Origin: Streptococcus panodentis
GTDB taxonomy: Bacteria > Bacillota > Bacilli > Lactobacillales > Streptococcaceae
Length of the DNA stretch: 64,000 bases
Direction: 5' to 3'
Assembly (NCBI RefSeq): GCF_017884005.1
Contig: NZ_QFAY01000013.1
Coordinates: 11,824 to 75,823 of the forward strand
Of the stretch, positions 1-9,311 are shown one piece after another. A model generated the notes under the pieces. The model was given only the letters and a program-made list of their open reading frames with translations, was not told the DNA's origin and made no database searches. Numbering within the stretch: the first letter of the stretch is position 1; the number at the start of each line of letters is the position of its first letter. The position numbers and the translations under genes were made by a program.

Positions 1-631
1 TGCCGTCGATTTCCAGAAAGAAACTGGTTTGGCTGGCGCTGGATGTCAGCTCGACCGTATAAGGTACTTCTAATTGACTGAAAGCAGCCGTGCCAGCATA
101 AGGAATCATGCCGCCGGACAAAACAATGTCTTTGGGAATCGTTTCACCAAAGGGCATTTCAGCCGTTACTAGCTCGAAAGCAAGATTATACTTCAATCCT
201 TGTTCGGACTTACCAATAAACGAAAACTCAATTTCATTGTTAAGATTAACCTTGTATCGGTATTTCCAAGCTGTGTGCGGAATAGTCAGCAAGTTCAAAT
301 CCCCTGTTTTCGTTCCAGGAAGCTCGAAACTGTACAGGTCGTCTTGGTCAGGATACATCTTAGTGACATAGTAGGGTGCATCACCACAGAGCAAACCAAT
401 CAAGTCGTCTTTCTTTTCCATAAAAGCCTGCAGGCCAGCGACCGCCAGCCTGCCTGTTACTTTTATCTTTTTCTGGCGCAGGGTCACACCATCGTGGATA
501 TATCCGCTGCGCCCCTTGACGGTTCGCCTGTCTATCTCGATAGAGGGCGAGCTATCGTCAATATTGATGTTGTAAATCCCTAGCTGTGATAATTTCACTT
601 CATAGGAATCTTGTTTAATTAATAAATCCAT
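1..631 (-). CDS. Phage distal tail protein (Dit-like), partial
   Basis: This minus-strand reading frame starts at an ATG at 631, preceded by AGAAAGG, and runs off the window edge, so only about 210 N-terminal residues are seen. The start MDLLIKQDSYEVKL, the early GRSGYIHDG segment and the position directly after the tape measure gene fit the siphovirus tail component / Dit family (phage tail family, PF05709 type). Dit forms a hexameric hub joining the tail tube to the baseplate and receptor-binding proteins. Product and fold are inferred from sequence style and gene order. The C-terminal half, which may carry a carbohydrate-binding insertion, is outside the window. Confidence 0.75.
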   Translation of the reverse strand, partial: MDLLIKQDSYEVKLSQLGIYNINIDDSSPSIEIDRRTVKGRSGYIHDGVTLRQKKIKVTGRLAVAGLQAFMEKKDDLIGLLCGDAPYYVTKMYPDQDDLYSFELPGTKTGDLNLLTIPHTAWKYRYKVNLNNEIEFSFIGKSEQGLKYNLAFELVTAEMPFGETIPKDIVLSGGMIPYAGTAAFSQLEVPYTVELTSSASQTSFFLEIDG

Positions 632-642
632 AGTCCGCCTTT

Positions 643-3600
643 CTAAGTATTATAGACAAAGTAATCATCTTTGATTTTGTCGCGCGATTCTTTTTCTTTG
701 ACCGTCGTGTAAATTTTATCACCCACAATCTCGTTGTGGATTTCGAAAGTAGTATCTGACAGCTGAGAGTTTTGCACATCGTTGCTCAAGTCTTCCAGAG
801 ATGACCGAATGCCGCCGTTATTGACGCTTGCAGATGTCGTGACTACACTGTCTACACCGTAGTGTTGGTCAGTGATAGCCATAGCGTATTGCTTAGCTAT
901 GCCGTTTATCTGATTGACCCAATCAGCCATACCGTTGTACATTCCTTCGCCGGTGAAGCTACCGATAGCTGTTGTTACCCGTGAAGGCGAATGGATCCGT
1001 AACGCACTGCGCATAGTTGCTGCGATACCTCGAGCCATGCTTGCAGCTAAAGCGAACAGCGAACCTGCCATGCTGGCCAGCCCTTGATACATCCCCATAC
1101 CTGCATACATACCGACAGCATACATCTGTCTAGCCATAGCGCTGAAAATACTAACGATTCGATTGCTGGCAGCGTGAGCCACGTTTGCTGCTCGATTCAT
1201 GCCGTTGTTGAAATTAGTAGCAACAGCATTCATTGCTTGCTGTGTCAAAGACTTGACTTTGTTCATAGCGTTGGTTATCGTGCTGTTCAGCTTATTTCCG
1301 CTGGCATTTGCGGCTTGAGCAACCTTATTCATGCCGTCCGTAACGGCCTTGGCAACACCGTTCATGGCGTTCTGGGCGTTCATTTCGGCTTTCTTAAAGT
1401 TGTTGGTTACGCTGTTAGCTACTGCGGCAGAACTGTTCTGAGCGTCTGACTGCATAGTGTTGAGTGCTGCCGATGTACCGTTTTGCATGCCATTTGCTGA
1501 GTTGACTGCACTATTACTCATGGTGTTGTAGTTTGTAGCCACACCTGTAGCAGCCTGACTAGATGCCATAGTCGCTTGGCTTTGGACAGTCTGAAAGGCC
1601 GTGTTTGAAGTGTTCTGCAGATTGCTCATTGTTGCGCTGGTATTAGCGTCCAGGTTATTCAGATTCGCCGACACATTCGTGTTCATTGTCTGAGCCTGTG
1701 CGGTCGCATTCGTTTGCGCCTGCTGCATGTTGCTAGATACATTGGTATTTACCGCCTGCATATTAACACCAGTAGTTGTGACAAGCCCTTGCATGCTGGC
1801 GTCTACGTTAGTATTCATGGTGTTGAGCTTGTTCAGCGTATCAGTTCCCATCAAGGTCATGGAATTGCCAACACCCTGCTGCATTGTGTTCATATTCATC
1901 TGAACACCTGCAGCCATATCGCTGGTATTGGTCTTTGCGGCCGTGGACATTTCAGCCGTCTTGTTAGTGACAGACGCTGACAAGTCGTTCATAGTCGCCT
2001 TGGTCTTGCTGGCGCCTTCGTCGCTCTTGCCAGTCATCCAGTCCCAGATACCGCCAAAGAAGTCCTTGACACCGTCAGCAATCCCCTTGATACCTCCCAA
2101 CAAAGCATTCCACAAAGCTTCAATCAGCTTGCCTGCTGCTTCGATAATTTTAGGAATACCTTGAATCAAACCTACCACTAATTGGACGATGAGCTGAATA
2201 CCACCCATGACAAGCTGAGGTCCAGCCTTCATGATGCCTTCTATCAGAGAAACAATGATTTGTCCTGCTGCTTCAATGATTTTAGGCAAGTTGTTAATCA
2301 GCCCCATTACCAGAGACATAATCATCTGGATACCGCCTTGGATAAGCTGCGGTAAATTATCAACAATCCCTTGAATGAAGGAAGTGATAATCTGCACTGC
2401 AATATCAAGCAAGGTTGGCAATGATTGAATGATACCGTCAATCAGGTTTTGAAGGATCTGGATGCCGTTCTGTATGATACTTGGCATTTGCTGACCAAGG
2501 CCCTGAATGAAGGTCGTCACGGCCTGCTGTGCCGATTGCAGAATCTGTGGCAGGTTGTTTAGGACGCCCTGCACTAAGTCCGCGATTAACTGCACACCCA
2601 TGCCCAGCAACTGCGGCAGCGCGCTAGCGATAGATTGGACAAATGTACCAATCACAGTCACAGCCGAACTAATCAGCGATGTGGCATTCTGCCCGACGCC
2701 TTGGACTAGGCTGCCGATTAAGTCCACCCCAGCCTGTACCAGTACCGGAAACATAGTTGCAAACGCATTGGCAAGCTTAGCAATTAACTGCGCTCCTGAT
2801 GTAATCAGCTGTGGTATTTGGCTAGTAATGCCCTGTACCAGATTCTGGATAATCTGCGGGCCTTTGGTTGTGACTGTATTTAGCAGCTGGTCAATCTGAC
2901 CACCAAACTGATTGTTGATGATTCCCAGACCTGCAACGACAAGTCCAAGGATAGCAGCCGGACCGATGGCAGCCAGGGCGACAGACATGACAGAGCTGAT
3001 GCCCTGTGTCATCATACCCATGACTGACAATCCTTGGGAAGCTGCACCGCCCAGCACACCCGGAAGACCGCCAATCCTTGAAGAAAACGCTCCTACATAA
3101 CCGGCAGCTGAACTAAAACCACTACCTAACATTGAACCGAATGAACTGATTTTAGGCCCCAGCCCGCCAATCACACCCCCCATTTTGCCGAAAGTTGATA
3201 CTAACGGCATGATGGTTTTAATGGCGCTCTTGGGATTCATCAAAGCCCACGCTGCTACTGCTTTCATTCCCAAATTTGCTACAGTGCCCAAGAGACTATT
3301 CAGCGTCCCTTTGGTGACTGTACCTGTTTGCGAAAACTCTTGCAGCGCTTGATTGATTCTGTCAAATGTTGTCTTTATGATATTCAATCCGGAAGTATCG
3401 AAATGAAACATCGTTTTCAGCCGCGCCAGCGAACCGACGATATTAGGGACCATGGCAGTGATGTAAGCAAAGACTTTATTCACGCCTTCTTTTACTTTAT
3501 CCAACATCTGGACAATCGTAGGCAAACCTTTAGCTTTGGCAGCTTCGTCCCAAGCTTGTATGATGTTAGCCACGCCTTTTGTGACAGCTGTACCAATATT

Positions 3601-4866
3601 TACAAATGAAGTCCGGATGCCAATTGAGTTAATGCGAGCCAATTCAGCGAAACCATTTACACCGTCGTTCAATTCAATCAGCTTATCGCTAAACTGATCG
3701 AAGGTAATGTTTCCTTCTTTCAAGGCTTGGTATAATTGACTTTTAGCAGCTCCACCTGCAAAACCAAACGCCTCAGCGGTCTTTTGCAGACCTACCGGCA
3801 TCGTCTCTTGTAGAGTTCGCCAAGATTGCATGTCAACTTTACCATTTGACAGCATTTGGCTAAACTGGATAAGTCCACGGCTTGCGTCAGCCGCAGATGA
3901 TCCAGAAGCCAAAAAGGCGTTGTTAAGAGCCAAGGTTAAATCTGTAGACTTGCCGAGGTCACCCGTCAGTAGGGTTAGTTGCTGAGTAGTCTTTGCAACT
4001 TCGTCCAGCGCTGTAGGCAGTCCGTCAATACCTTTTGACAACTTATCAATAGCACCTTTTGACTGTTCTGCCGAATAACCCCAGCTCTGCATCATCTTCG
4101 GAAATTTGTTCAGGGTATCGACCCGGTCAACTGCTCCGCCGATGGCATTCTTAATCGTATCCAACACTTTGCTGGCAATTGCAACCAGACCAAAGGCTGA
4201 AGCGATATTCCGGATTGCTCCAGTCAGCTTTTCGCCGGCACTGGCCGTGCTGGCAAATTTATTACTGATGTTGTTTAGCGCATTTGTCGCCCTGCTGCCT
4301 AAGTTGCTAAAAGCGTTCCCTAGACTGCTGGACACTTTGCTGGCAAGGTTGCTGACTTGACTGACAATCTTACCGCCAAAAGAATTGCTGACACGGTTCG
4401 TAAAATCAGTTGCGCTGCTGAACGCCCTGCTAAAAGCACTGGACAGTTTTTCAGTGATTGCAGATGAAACACTCGAAACCTTTGAAGTAATCGGTGACAG
4501 CGCGCTTGAAATTTTAGCGCTCAAGCTTTGGAATCCTGACAGAATTCTGGCTAGTCCCTGCTGAATAGGTTCAGGCAGACGCTGTCCGATGTTCGACGCA
4601 ATCCGTTGTATTTCACCCAGAGCGATTCGCAGACCGCCGCTGAATCCTTGGCCAATTTTCTGGCCGAGTGTTCCGCTGTTCTGGGCTAGCTGGTTCATAA
4701 GCTGACCAATCTTCTGAATCATCTGATTAGAACTATTAACTGCCGCTTTTTGAGCGTCGTCAAAAGCTTTCTTCGTTGACGCTATAATCTGATTCATGGC
4801 TTTCTCGTAGTCCTTGGTATCCGCCCCAATCATGGCAAAGATAGAACCATCAAAACTCATGCGCAC
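643..4866 (-). CDS. Phage tail tape measure protein
   Basis: The product is 1407 aa. It sets tail length and is ejected with DNA at infection. The N-terminal 230 residues are an S/N/Q-rich helical region. Residues about 310-390 match the conserved tape measure domain (segment around SRGLIQFSQMLSNGK). Hydrophobic glycine-rich segments lie around 560-680. They are followed by about eight degenerate repeats of roughly 35 residues built on LIxxGxQLI...IP to about 960. An N/T/M-rich predicted coiled coil covers about 1000-1260. A C-terminal IHSPSR motif typical of these proteins is present. It lies between the tail chaperones and Dit, as in most siphophages. The start at 4866 follows a strong AAAGGAGG ribosome site. 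Confidence 0.95.
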   Translation of the reverse strand: MRMSFDGSIFAMIGADTKDYEKAMNQIIASTKKAFDDAQKAAVNSSNQMIQKIGQLMNQLAQNSGTLGQKIGQGFSGGLRIALGEIQRIASNIGQRLPEPIQQGLARILSGFQSLSAKISSALSPITSKVSSVSSAITEKLSSAFSRAFSSATDFTNRVSNSFGGKIVSQVSNLASKVSSSLGNAFSNLGSRATNALNNISNKFASTASAGEKLTGAIRNIASAFGLVAIASKVLDTIKNAIGGAVDRVDTLNKFPKMMQSWGYSAEQSKGAIDKLSKGIDGLPTALDEVAKTTQQLTLLTGDLGKSTDLTLALNNAFLASGSSAADASRGLIQFSQMLSNGKVDMQSWRTLQETMPVGLQKTAEAFGFAGGAAKSQLYQALKEGNITFDQFSDKLIELNDGVNGFAELARINSIGIRTSFVNIGTAVTKGVANIIQAWDEAAKAKGLPTIVQMLDKVKEGVNKVFAYITAMVPNIVGSLARLKTMFHFDTSGLNIIKTTFDRINQALQEFSQTGTVTKGTLNSLLGTVANLGMKAVAAWALMNPKSAIKTIMPLVSTFGKMGGVIGGLGPKISSFGSMLGSGFSSAAGYVGAFSSRIGGLPGVLGGAASQGLSVMGMMTQGISSVMSVALAAIGPAAILGLVVAGLGIINNQFGGQIDQLLNTVTTKGPQIIQNLVQGITSQIPQLITSGAQLIAKLANAFATMFPVLVQAGVDLIGSLVQGVGQNATSLISSAVTVIGTFVQSIASALPQLLGMGVQLIADLVQGVLNNLPQILQSAQQAVTTFIQGLGQQMPSIIQNGIQILQNLIDGIIQSLPTLLDIAVQIITSFIQGIVDNLPQLIQGGIQMIMSLVMGLINNLPKIIEAAGQIIVSLIEGIMKAGPQLVMGGIQLIVQLVVGLIQGIPKIIEAAGKLIEALWNALLGGIKGIADGVKDFFGGIWDWMTGKSDEGASKTKATMNDLSASVTNKTAEMSTAAKTNTSDMAAGVQMNMNTMQQGVGNSMTLMGTDTLNKLNTMNTNVDASMQGLVTTTGVNMQAVNTNVSSNMQQAQTNATAQAQTMNTNVSANLNNLDANTSATMSNLQNTSNTAFQTVQSQATMASSQAATGVATNYNTMSNSAVNSANGMQNGTSAALNTMQSDAQNSSAAVANSVTNNFKKAEMNAQNAMNGVAKAVTDGMNKVAQAANASGNKLNSTITNAMNKVKSLTQQAMNAVATNFNNGMNRAANVAHAASNRIVSIFSAMARQMYAVGMYAGMGMYQGLASMAGSLFALAASMARGIAATMRSALRIHSPSRVTTAIGSFTGEGMYNGMADWVNQINGIAKQYAMAITDQHYGVDSVVTTSASVNNGGIRSSLEDLSNDVQNSQLSDTTFEIHNEIVGDKIYTTVKEKESRDKIKDDYFVYNT

Positions 4867-4884
4867 ACCTCCTTTTCTATCTTT

Positions 4885-5210
4885 TTATCTGTTTGCAAAC
4901 ATCTCGCTTGCTTGTTGTAGCTTAGCGACAAAATCGCTGGCGTTCTTGATTTCCTGTTTGGTCTTCTTGTGAAAAAATCTCCTGACTTTCTCGCGGTCCT
5001 TGCGTTTGCTGAGCTTGTTGTTATCCACCTTTTTGCTGTTGAGGGTGTAGCGCATTTCCAAGGCAAGAGCTGATAAGTTTTCACGTTCATCGATCTGTCT
5101 GTAATGCAGCCCCTCAAGAATTGCGTCTAACTCCCACTTGTTGCAGCCAAGGATAGTATCTAAGTCAGTCAGACCAAGCCGGGCGCACTCGGTTAAGAGA
5201 GCGCGTTTTC
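4885..5210 (-). CDS. Tail assembly chaperone, -1 frameshift extension (gpGT-like)
   Basis: After the upstream chaperone frame stops at 5193, the -1 frame stays open for about 108 codons and ends with TAA at 4885-4887. Its translation (ALLTECARLGLTDLD... FANR) has no good start codon of its own near the overlap. It is best read as the T part of a gpG-gpGT pair made by ribosomal slippage. The last in-frame codons before the stop contain GGAAAAC at 5205-5211, a plausible slip site. Long-tailed phages keep this arrangement just upstream of the tape measure gene, where the GT fusion loads major tail subunits onto the tape measure protein. The frame and position are seen; slippage is inferred. Confidence 0.72.
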
Positions 5211-5687
5211 CATCTTGCCAATAATTTCGGAAAGTGCTTTGGTTTGCATTTCTGCTGTCACATCGTTTTCCTTGGCTTGAGTTTTCGCTAATTCCAGCCC
5301 AAGTTTTAAGTTGTCGATATGTTTGAAAATCTTTTTCCTGAAAAAAGCAGACGCCACCATTTCATCTTGTACAGCTTCAAACAGTTCCTCTTGCGGATCG
5401 TCAGCGTCAGACTTTTCAAAATAGTCTTCAATAGCTTTCAGCGCTTCGTCTTCTGTCACCGCCTTGCCTTTCTTAGACCCGCAGTATTGAATTAAATCAA
5501 CCAGCCCTTGATCATCGCGATTAACAATCTTGTAAAACAGAGTGCCGATGCCATTATTTGACGGTTGGCCGTTTTCGTCCTTGGTTGCCATTTCTTTGTC
5601 GATTTTGAACATCAAATGGTAATCAAACTTAATTTCAATGATTTTGTTTCCGATTTTAAATTCCATGTGTGGTTCGTTCTCCTTCAT
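5193..5687 (-). CDS. Phage tail assembly chaperone (gpG-like)
   Basis: This acidic protein of 164 aa lies between the major tail protein and the tape measure gene, the standard place for the tail assembly chaperone of Gram-positive siphophages. The segment FKIGNKIIEIKFDYHLMFKI at about residues 10-29 is typical of the phage TAC families. The annotated first codon gives MKENEP; a second ATG (MEFKIGN) at residue 8 is an equally possible start. The 3' end carries a candidate slip site, so a minority product should continue in the -1 frame to 4885. It keeps the tape measure protein soluble during tail assembly. Confidence 0.8.
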   Translation of the reverse strand: MKENEPHMEFKIGNKIIEIKFDYHLMFKIDKEMATKDENGQPSNNGIGTLFYKIVNRDDQGLVDLIQYCGSKKGKAVTEDEALKAIEDYFEKSDADDPQEELFEAVQDEMVASAFFRKKIFKHIDNLKLGLELAKTQAKENDVTAEMQTKALSEIIGKMENALS

Positions 5688-5741
5688 GCAAAATAAAAGG
5701 GCGACCCGCGACGGCCACCCCTCTAAAAGTTATGTTCCAGA

Positions 5742-6329
5742 TTATTTCTGGATGTTGTCGTAGTCTCCGGTAGTTTCCCCCGGGTTTTGGTATTCGTAGA
5801 TGTCGTTGAGTAAAGCCAGTTCTTCAGCAGAAAGCGGGAATTTGCCATCTTGCAGGCGGCCGACGATACCAGCGGTGTATGACAATTCGACAAATTCTTC
5901 TACACCGTCGTTGAACTCAACATCGTCAGTGATTTTGGCATAGCCAAACTTCGCAGGGTAAGCATCCTTTTTATTTGGGTCTTCGCCAATTTGAGATTTG
6001 ACACTTTCATCAACAACGACACGCCAGATCTTAATAGAGTCACCTTTTGCTTGCGCATCTAAGATGACATTAACTGACGGATCCATTGGCGCGAAGTACT
6101 GAGTCAGTTCGATTGAATGCTCGTCACTTGATTTCTCAAGCAAGCGCCCTTGTTGCGTTTGCTCGTCCTGATACTCGCCGCCAAGGGTCATGCTGCCGTC
6201 TGTACGATATGCAGGCAGCAAAGCACCAGTTCCTTTTTCGGCGTGGATTGATTGAATGAAATAGAATACTTTTTTACCGACAATTGGCTTTGCGGTAGTA
6301 ATCTTCACTTTTCCTTTTTCTTCAGTCAT
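5742..6329 (-). CDS. Phage major tail protein (tail tube)
   Basis: The protein is 195 aa and acidic, and resembles the TP901-1-type major tail protein family. The N-terminal KPIVGKKVFYFIQS segment and the length fit tail tube subunits, which polymerise around the tape measure protein. It lies directly upstream of the tail chaperones and downstream of the tail completion genes, the canonical order. The ATG at 6329 is preceded by AAGGAGG. There is no sign of an added Ig-like C-terminal domain, since the protein ends soon after the core. Confidence 0.85.
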   Translation of the reverse strand: MTEEKGKVKITTAKPIVGKKVFYFIQSIHAEKGTGALLPAYRTDGSMTLGGEYQDEQTQQGRLLEKSSDEHSIELTQYFAPMDPSVNVILDAQAKGDSIKIWRVVVDESVKSQIGEDPNKKDAYPAKFGYAKITDDVEFNDGVEEFVELSYTAGIVGRLQDGKFPLSAEELALLNDIYEYQNPGETTGDYDNIQK

Positions 6330-6344
6330 TTAAGACCTCCTTGA

Positions 6345-6710
6345 TTAAAGTATTGTTTCGGTCATTCTGATTACGATATGATAGACTTCCCGACCGATAG
6401 AGTTGTCCATCAATATGCTTGATGTTGTCCGTGTGCTGCGGCCCAGCAATCGGATAGCCTGCGATTTGACATTTTCGGCATATACCCGGCTTTTACTTCC
6501 GGACAAGTAAATATCAATCTGCACCGTGCTATCCTCGATTATAAGACCCGTCTGCGCCGTTTTTGATGTGTCCGATGTAATTGCACCGACCACCGCGAAA
6601 GGCTCGGCTACGGACGCGCTAGGCAGCTTAAAATGGACTGGAAACCCTAACGGACCCAGCCGCTCTTTTAAACTTTTAAGTAATTTAGTTGTTGGTGAAT
6701 CCATGACCAC
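6345..6710 (-). CDS. Phage tail terminator-like protein
   Basis: The product is 121 aa, between an HK97 gp10-like gene and the tail tube gene. In this slot siphophages encode the tail terminator/head-tail joining protein (DUF3168-like group). The segment TVQIDIYLSGSKSRVYAENV and the closing beta-rich REVYHIVIRMTETI fit that fold. The reading frame opens with GTG at 6710, one base after the stop of the upstream gene. An in-frame ATG at 6704 is an alternative start. The assignment rests mainly on position and size, so the family name is tentative. Confidence 0.65.
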   Translation of the reverse strand: MVMDSPTTKLLKSLKERLGPLGFPVHFKLPSASVAEPFAVVGAITSDTSKTAQTGLIIEDSTVQIDIYLSGSKSRVYAENVKSQAIRLLGRSTRTTSSILMDNSIGREVYHIVIRMTETIL

Positions 6711-7055
6711 CTACTTTCTAAACATTTTATTGAGGTTTCTCATCAGTTTCGGTTCTTCTTCGCGCACTGCAGGCTCTAGAAACGGTTGGGCGTTCATCTT
6801 CCGCGTCCCTAGCTCAACATAAATTGAATAATAGACTGGAGAGATGACCTTATACCCCAGAGCGCTGGCCTGCATGCTGTAGATGCTTTCACTTAGCCAG
6901 CCTGTATCCCAAGGAGCATATAACTTGGCTGCTCGTTCAACGCGCAGACTGGAGCGATTCAGCTCCTGATTTACAGCAATTCGAGCTTTTCGGCCTTTTT
7001 GCTGCGTCGAACGGATGAATTTGTCAAGACCTTTCATTTTGTATGTCAAGCTCAT
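6711..7055 (-). CDS. HK97 gp10-like tail completion protein
   Basis: This basic protein of 114 aa contains the HK97 gp10 pattern: an N-terminal helix rich in K/R/Q, then APWDTGWLSESI at about residues 46-57 and YYSIYVELGTRKMNAQPFLEPAV at about 75-97. This family acts in head-tail completion or tail assembly. The gene overlaps the upstream head closure gene by four bases (ATGA type), which supports translational coupling. Confidence 0.85.
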   Translation of the reverse strand: MSLTYKMKGLDKFIRSTQQKGRKARIAVNQELNRSSLRVERAAKLYAPWDTGWLSESIYSMQASALGYKVISPVYYSIYVELGTRKMNAQPFLEPAVREEEPKLMRNLNKMFRK

Positions 7056-7330
7056 AGGTAAATCACCGTGCTGTTCCTGTGGTATTTCTTTCCTTGGATA
7101 TTGCGACGATGACCTTGGTAAATGACGCTGTGAAAATCTCGATGAATACCCTGTAAATGCAACTTAAAACTGTCAAGATTGTATTTTCCAAAGATTCCCA
7201 GCTGTTCATTGTTCGTCAAGGCTGCCCGCATGCAAGGCAAAGGGCCAATCTCTGCAGTCGTAATATCATCTTCCAGTTCATCCGCTGGAGCTGTTTCTTT
7301 GATTAAGATGACCCGGTCATTATAAATCAT
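7052..7330 (-). CDS. Phage head closure protein (gp16/Hcp2-like)
   Basis: The frame is open from 7408, but the likely start is the ATG at 7330, preceded by TAGGAGGTGCGAC. It begins ten bases after the upstream connector gene ends and gives 92 aa starting MIYNDRVILIK. The small beta-rich protein with an early DRVILIKET segment and a GHRRNIQGKKYH segment fits the head closure/head-tail adaptor family that plugs the connector. The family assignment leans on position between the connector and gp10-like genes. Confidence 0.7.
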   Translation of the reverse strand: MIYNDRVILIKETAPADELEDDITTAEIGPLPCMRAALTNNEQLGIFGKYNLDSFKLHLQGIHRDFHSVIYQGHRRNIQGKKYHRNSTVIYL

Positions 7331-7340
7331 GTCGCACCTC

Positions 7341-7700
7341 CTAGATGAATCGAGCAATACCGCGAGCCCGCCGTTTAGTGGCCAGCGACATGAGGACCTG
7401 CCTATCATCTTCAGTCAGATAATCACCTTCCCAAGTGAAAGACCGCCCCTCTTCACTGTCTGCCTTGGCTCCCTCGGAATTGAGCTTATTAAACCGCTTG
7501 ATGGCCACATCACGGACGATGTAGCCTGCGGTATTAGGAATTTCCGTCACTGATGTATCAGAGTAGCGATTGACAAAGGCAAGGATGCGCTCTGTGCTTT
7601 CTTTGATAGTCAAATTCAGCAAGTCATCCTGCGCTGTATCGCTTACCCCTTTCAGAAGCTTGATTTCTTTCAAAATCTCGCTTGTATCAATCGCTGCCAT
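7341..7700 (-). CDS. Phage head-tail connector protein (gp15/gp6-like)
   Basis: The 119-aa protein is largely helical. It opens with an EILKEIKLLKGVSDTAQDDLL segment, followed by ERILAFVNR, the pattern of the head-tail connector / DNA packaging family (Phage_connect_1, QLRG type). These proteins form a ring under the portal. It follows the major capsid gene with a three-base gap, as in most HK97-fold siphophages. The start at 7700 has AGGGTAATAG upstream. Confidence 0.82.
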   Translation of the reverse strand: MAAIDTSEILKEIKLLKGVSDTAQDDLLNLTIKESTERILAFVNRYSDTSVTEIPNTAGYIVRDVAIKRFNKLNSEGAKADSEEGRSFTWEGDYLTEDDRQVLMSLATKRRARGIARFI

Positions 7701-7703
7701 CTA

Positions 7704-8588
7704 TTACCCTCCCGGTGTTGCTTTTGGTTTTTCGATAGTCGCTTCTACGACACCTTCAGGGATTTCCGCAAAGAGGACATTAGCACCGAAGAACACTGAT
7801 TCGTAGGTCAGGTTTTTAAGTGCACGATCACGCGCAACGGCAATCAGTCCGGTTTCATCTGTAAAGTCAGCAAACAGTCCGCCCAAATCGCCAGTAGCAA
7901 CGTTCAGATTGGCAAATACAAGATTTTCAATCGCAGTTGAGTAAATCTTGCCTTGCGGCACGGACGGCATAACGATGACATTCTGCATGCCCAGGAAGTT
8001 CTTGAGCAGGGTCAAACCGAATACATTAGAAGCGTCTGCGCCGACCCCAGCGCCGCCGAGATAGTCAGCTACATCAAGCGGAGAAACAAAAGAAACAATC
8101 GGAGAACCTTCGAACTCATTGAATGTAGCCAACTTAGACCAAGACTGTGCAAGTGCAGCCTGCAGCCCTGTACCTTTCACTTTGGTAGGGTTTGCTTTCA
8201 GGAAAGTAAAGAATGATTCCTTGATGCCATTTTGGATTTCGCGCAGCAGGCGATTGTCTGCTTCAGTGATAGCGATAGACGCACCGTGACGTGCAATCGC
8301 TTCAGCAGAAACAGAACGGCGCTTCTTAAACCACGCCACTTGATGCGCTTGGTCTTTGGCGCGTACCATTTGAGAAAGCGGAATGTCTTCACCTTCACCC
8401 GGATTAGTCGCATTTACATCTGCAGTCCATTTGTAGGTTTGAATTTTAAGGTCATTTGACAGCTCCTGGCGGCGGGTCACGCCAAGCAGCGCCAAAAGGT
8501 CGTTGATGTTTTTAGAAAACTTATTGACAAAATCAATGGATTTGATTTCGCCCAAGTTGTCCATAGTCGTTAATTTTTGTTCAGCCAT
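7704..8588 (-). CDS. Phage major capsid protein (HK97 fold)
   Basis: The product is 294 aa, directly after the scaffold gene. Features of HK97-fold capsid proteins are visible: an N-terminal MDNLGEIKSIDFVNKF helix, the E-loop-like QMVRAKDQAHQVAWFKKRRSVSAEA region at about residues 71-95, and a P-domain/A-domain with LLKNFLGMQNVIVMPSVPQGKIY at about 192-214. The length is at the short end of the family and there is no protease or delta domain, which fits the separate scaffold gene next door. The start at 8588 is three bases after the scaffold stop, so the two are probably coupled. Confidence 0.9.
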   Translation of the reverse strand: MAEQKLTTMDNLGEIKSIDFVNKFSKNINDLLALLGVTRRQELSNDLKIQTYKWTADVNATNPGEGEDIPLSQMVRAKDQAHQVAWFKKRRSVSAEAIARHGASIAITEADNRLLREIQNGIKESFFTFLKANPTKVKGTGLQAALAQSWSKLATFNEFEGSPIVSFVSPLDVADYLGGAGVGADASNVFGLTLLKNFLGMQNVIVMPSVPQGKIYSTAIENLVFANLNVATGDLGGLFADFTDETGLIAVARDRALKNLTYESVFFGANVLFAEIPEGVVEATIEKPKATPGG

Positions 8589-8591
8589 ATT

Positions 8592-9194
8592 TTAGCCCTT
8601 TCTAAAAAGTTGGATATTTTCAGCAATCGCACGTTCGCGTTCTGCATCGTCTTTGATTGCCATGATTTCTGCCTTGGTCACACCTGAAGAAGTGCCAAGA
8701 CGCGGCGTCTTCTGAACCAATCGCTCATTGACGCGTTTTTCAACTTCATCATCAAATACACCGCGCAAAGCCGTAATCTTCGCTTGCACTTCTTCTGCAG
8801 TTGGTGCCAGCACATGATCCAGAAATTCCTGTGGCAGCCCTTCGTCAGCAAGCAGGGTTTGAGTAGCCAGTCGCATTTCACGCTGGGCAATGGCTTGCTC
8901 ACGTTTTTCGAGTTCGGCCATACGCTTAGCCTGTTCTTCTTTGGTGCGTTCGTCCTTGGTCAGCTTAGCCAAACGTTCACCCTCGCTTCTTGCTTCATCA
9001 AGCGCCGTTGCTTGTTCAGCTTCCCACTTGCCTCGCTCAGCAGCTATCATCTTGCTGAGCTCAGCCCGAGTGAAAGTTCGCTCGTGCTTTTCGCTGTCTG
9101 CATTTGATTCTGTACCTGCTGCCTTATCGTTTTGAGTGTCGACAGTCTCAGCCTGATTCCCAGCCGATACAGTTCCGTTGATTTCTTCTGACAT
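8592..9194 (-). CDS. Phage scaffolding protein (DUF4355-like)
   Basis: The product is 200 aa, very acidic and helical. Residues 1-40 are disordered. The stretch from about 45 to 110 is a predicted coiled coil rich in E/K/R/Q (EREQ, KREQAIAQREMR). A conserved C-terminal part follows. This is the DUF4355 scaffold type of Gram-positive phages, which templates procapsid assembly and is then lost. It is followed immediately by the capsid gene. The ATG at 9194 is preceded by GGAGGACAACCTT. Confidence 0.88.
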   Translation of the reverse strand: MSEEINGTVSAGNQAETVDTQNDKAAGTESNADSEKHERTFTRAELSKMIAAERGKWEAEQATALDEARSEGERLAKLTKDERTKEEQAKRMAELEKREQAIAQREMRLATQTLLADEGLPQEFLDHVLAPTAEEVQAKITALRGVFDDEVEKRVNERLVQKTPRLGTSSGVTKAEIMAIKDDAERERAIAENIQLFRKG

Positions 9195-9311
9195 AAGGTT
9201 GTCCTCCAGCGATTACGTCGCCACTCGATAGTCTCGCTTTACGCCCGGCGGCGAAACAGTGCAGCTTTTAACGCCATCCGCAAAGTCTGGGCAAGATAAA
9301 AAGCCGTAAAA
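9195..9311. other. Gap between scaffold gene and small membrane gene
   Basis: These 117 bases hold the scaffold ribosome site at the low-coordinate end and otherwise no open frame or clear dyad that I can defend. Confidence 0.4.

Noticed and set aside
4857..5117. 86-codon minus-strand frame
   Set aside because: It overlaps the -1 frameshift chaperone frame and the tape measure ribosome site; composition is unlike a phage protein.
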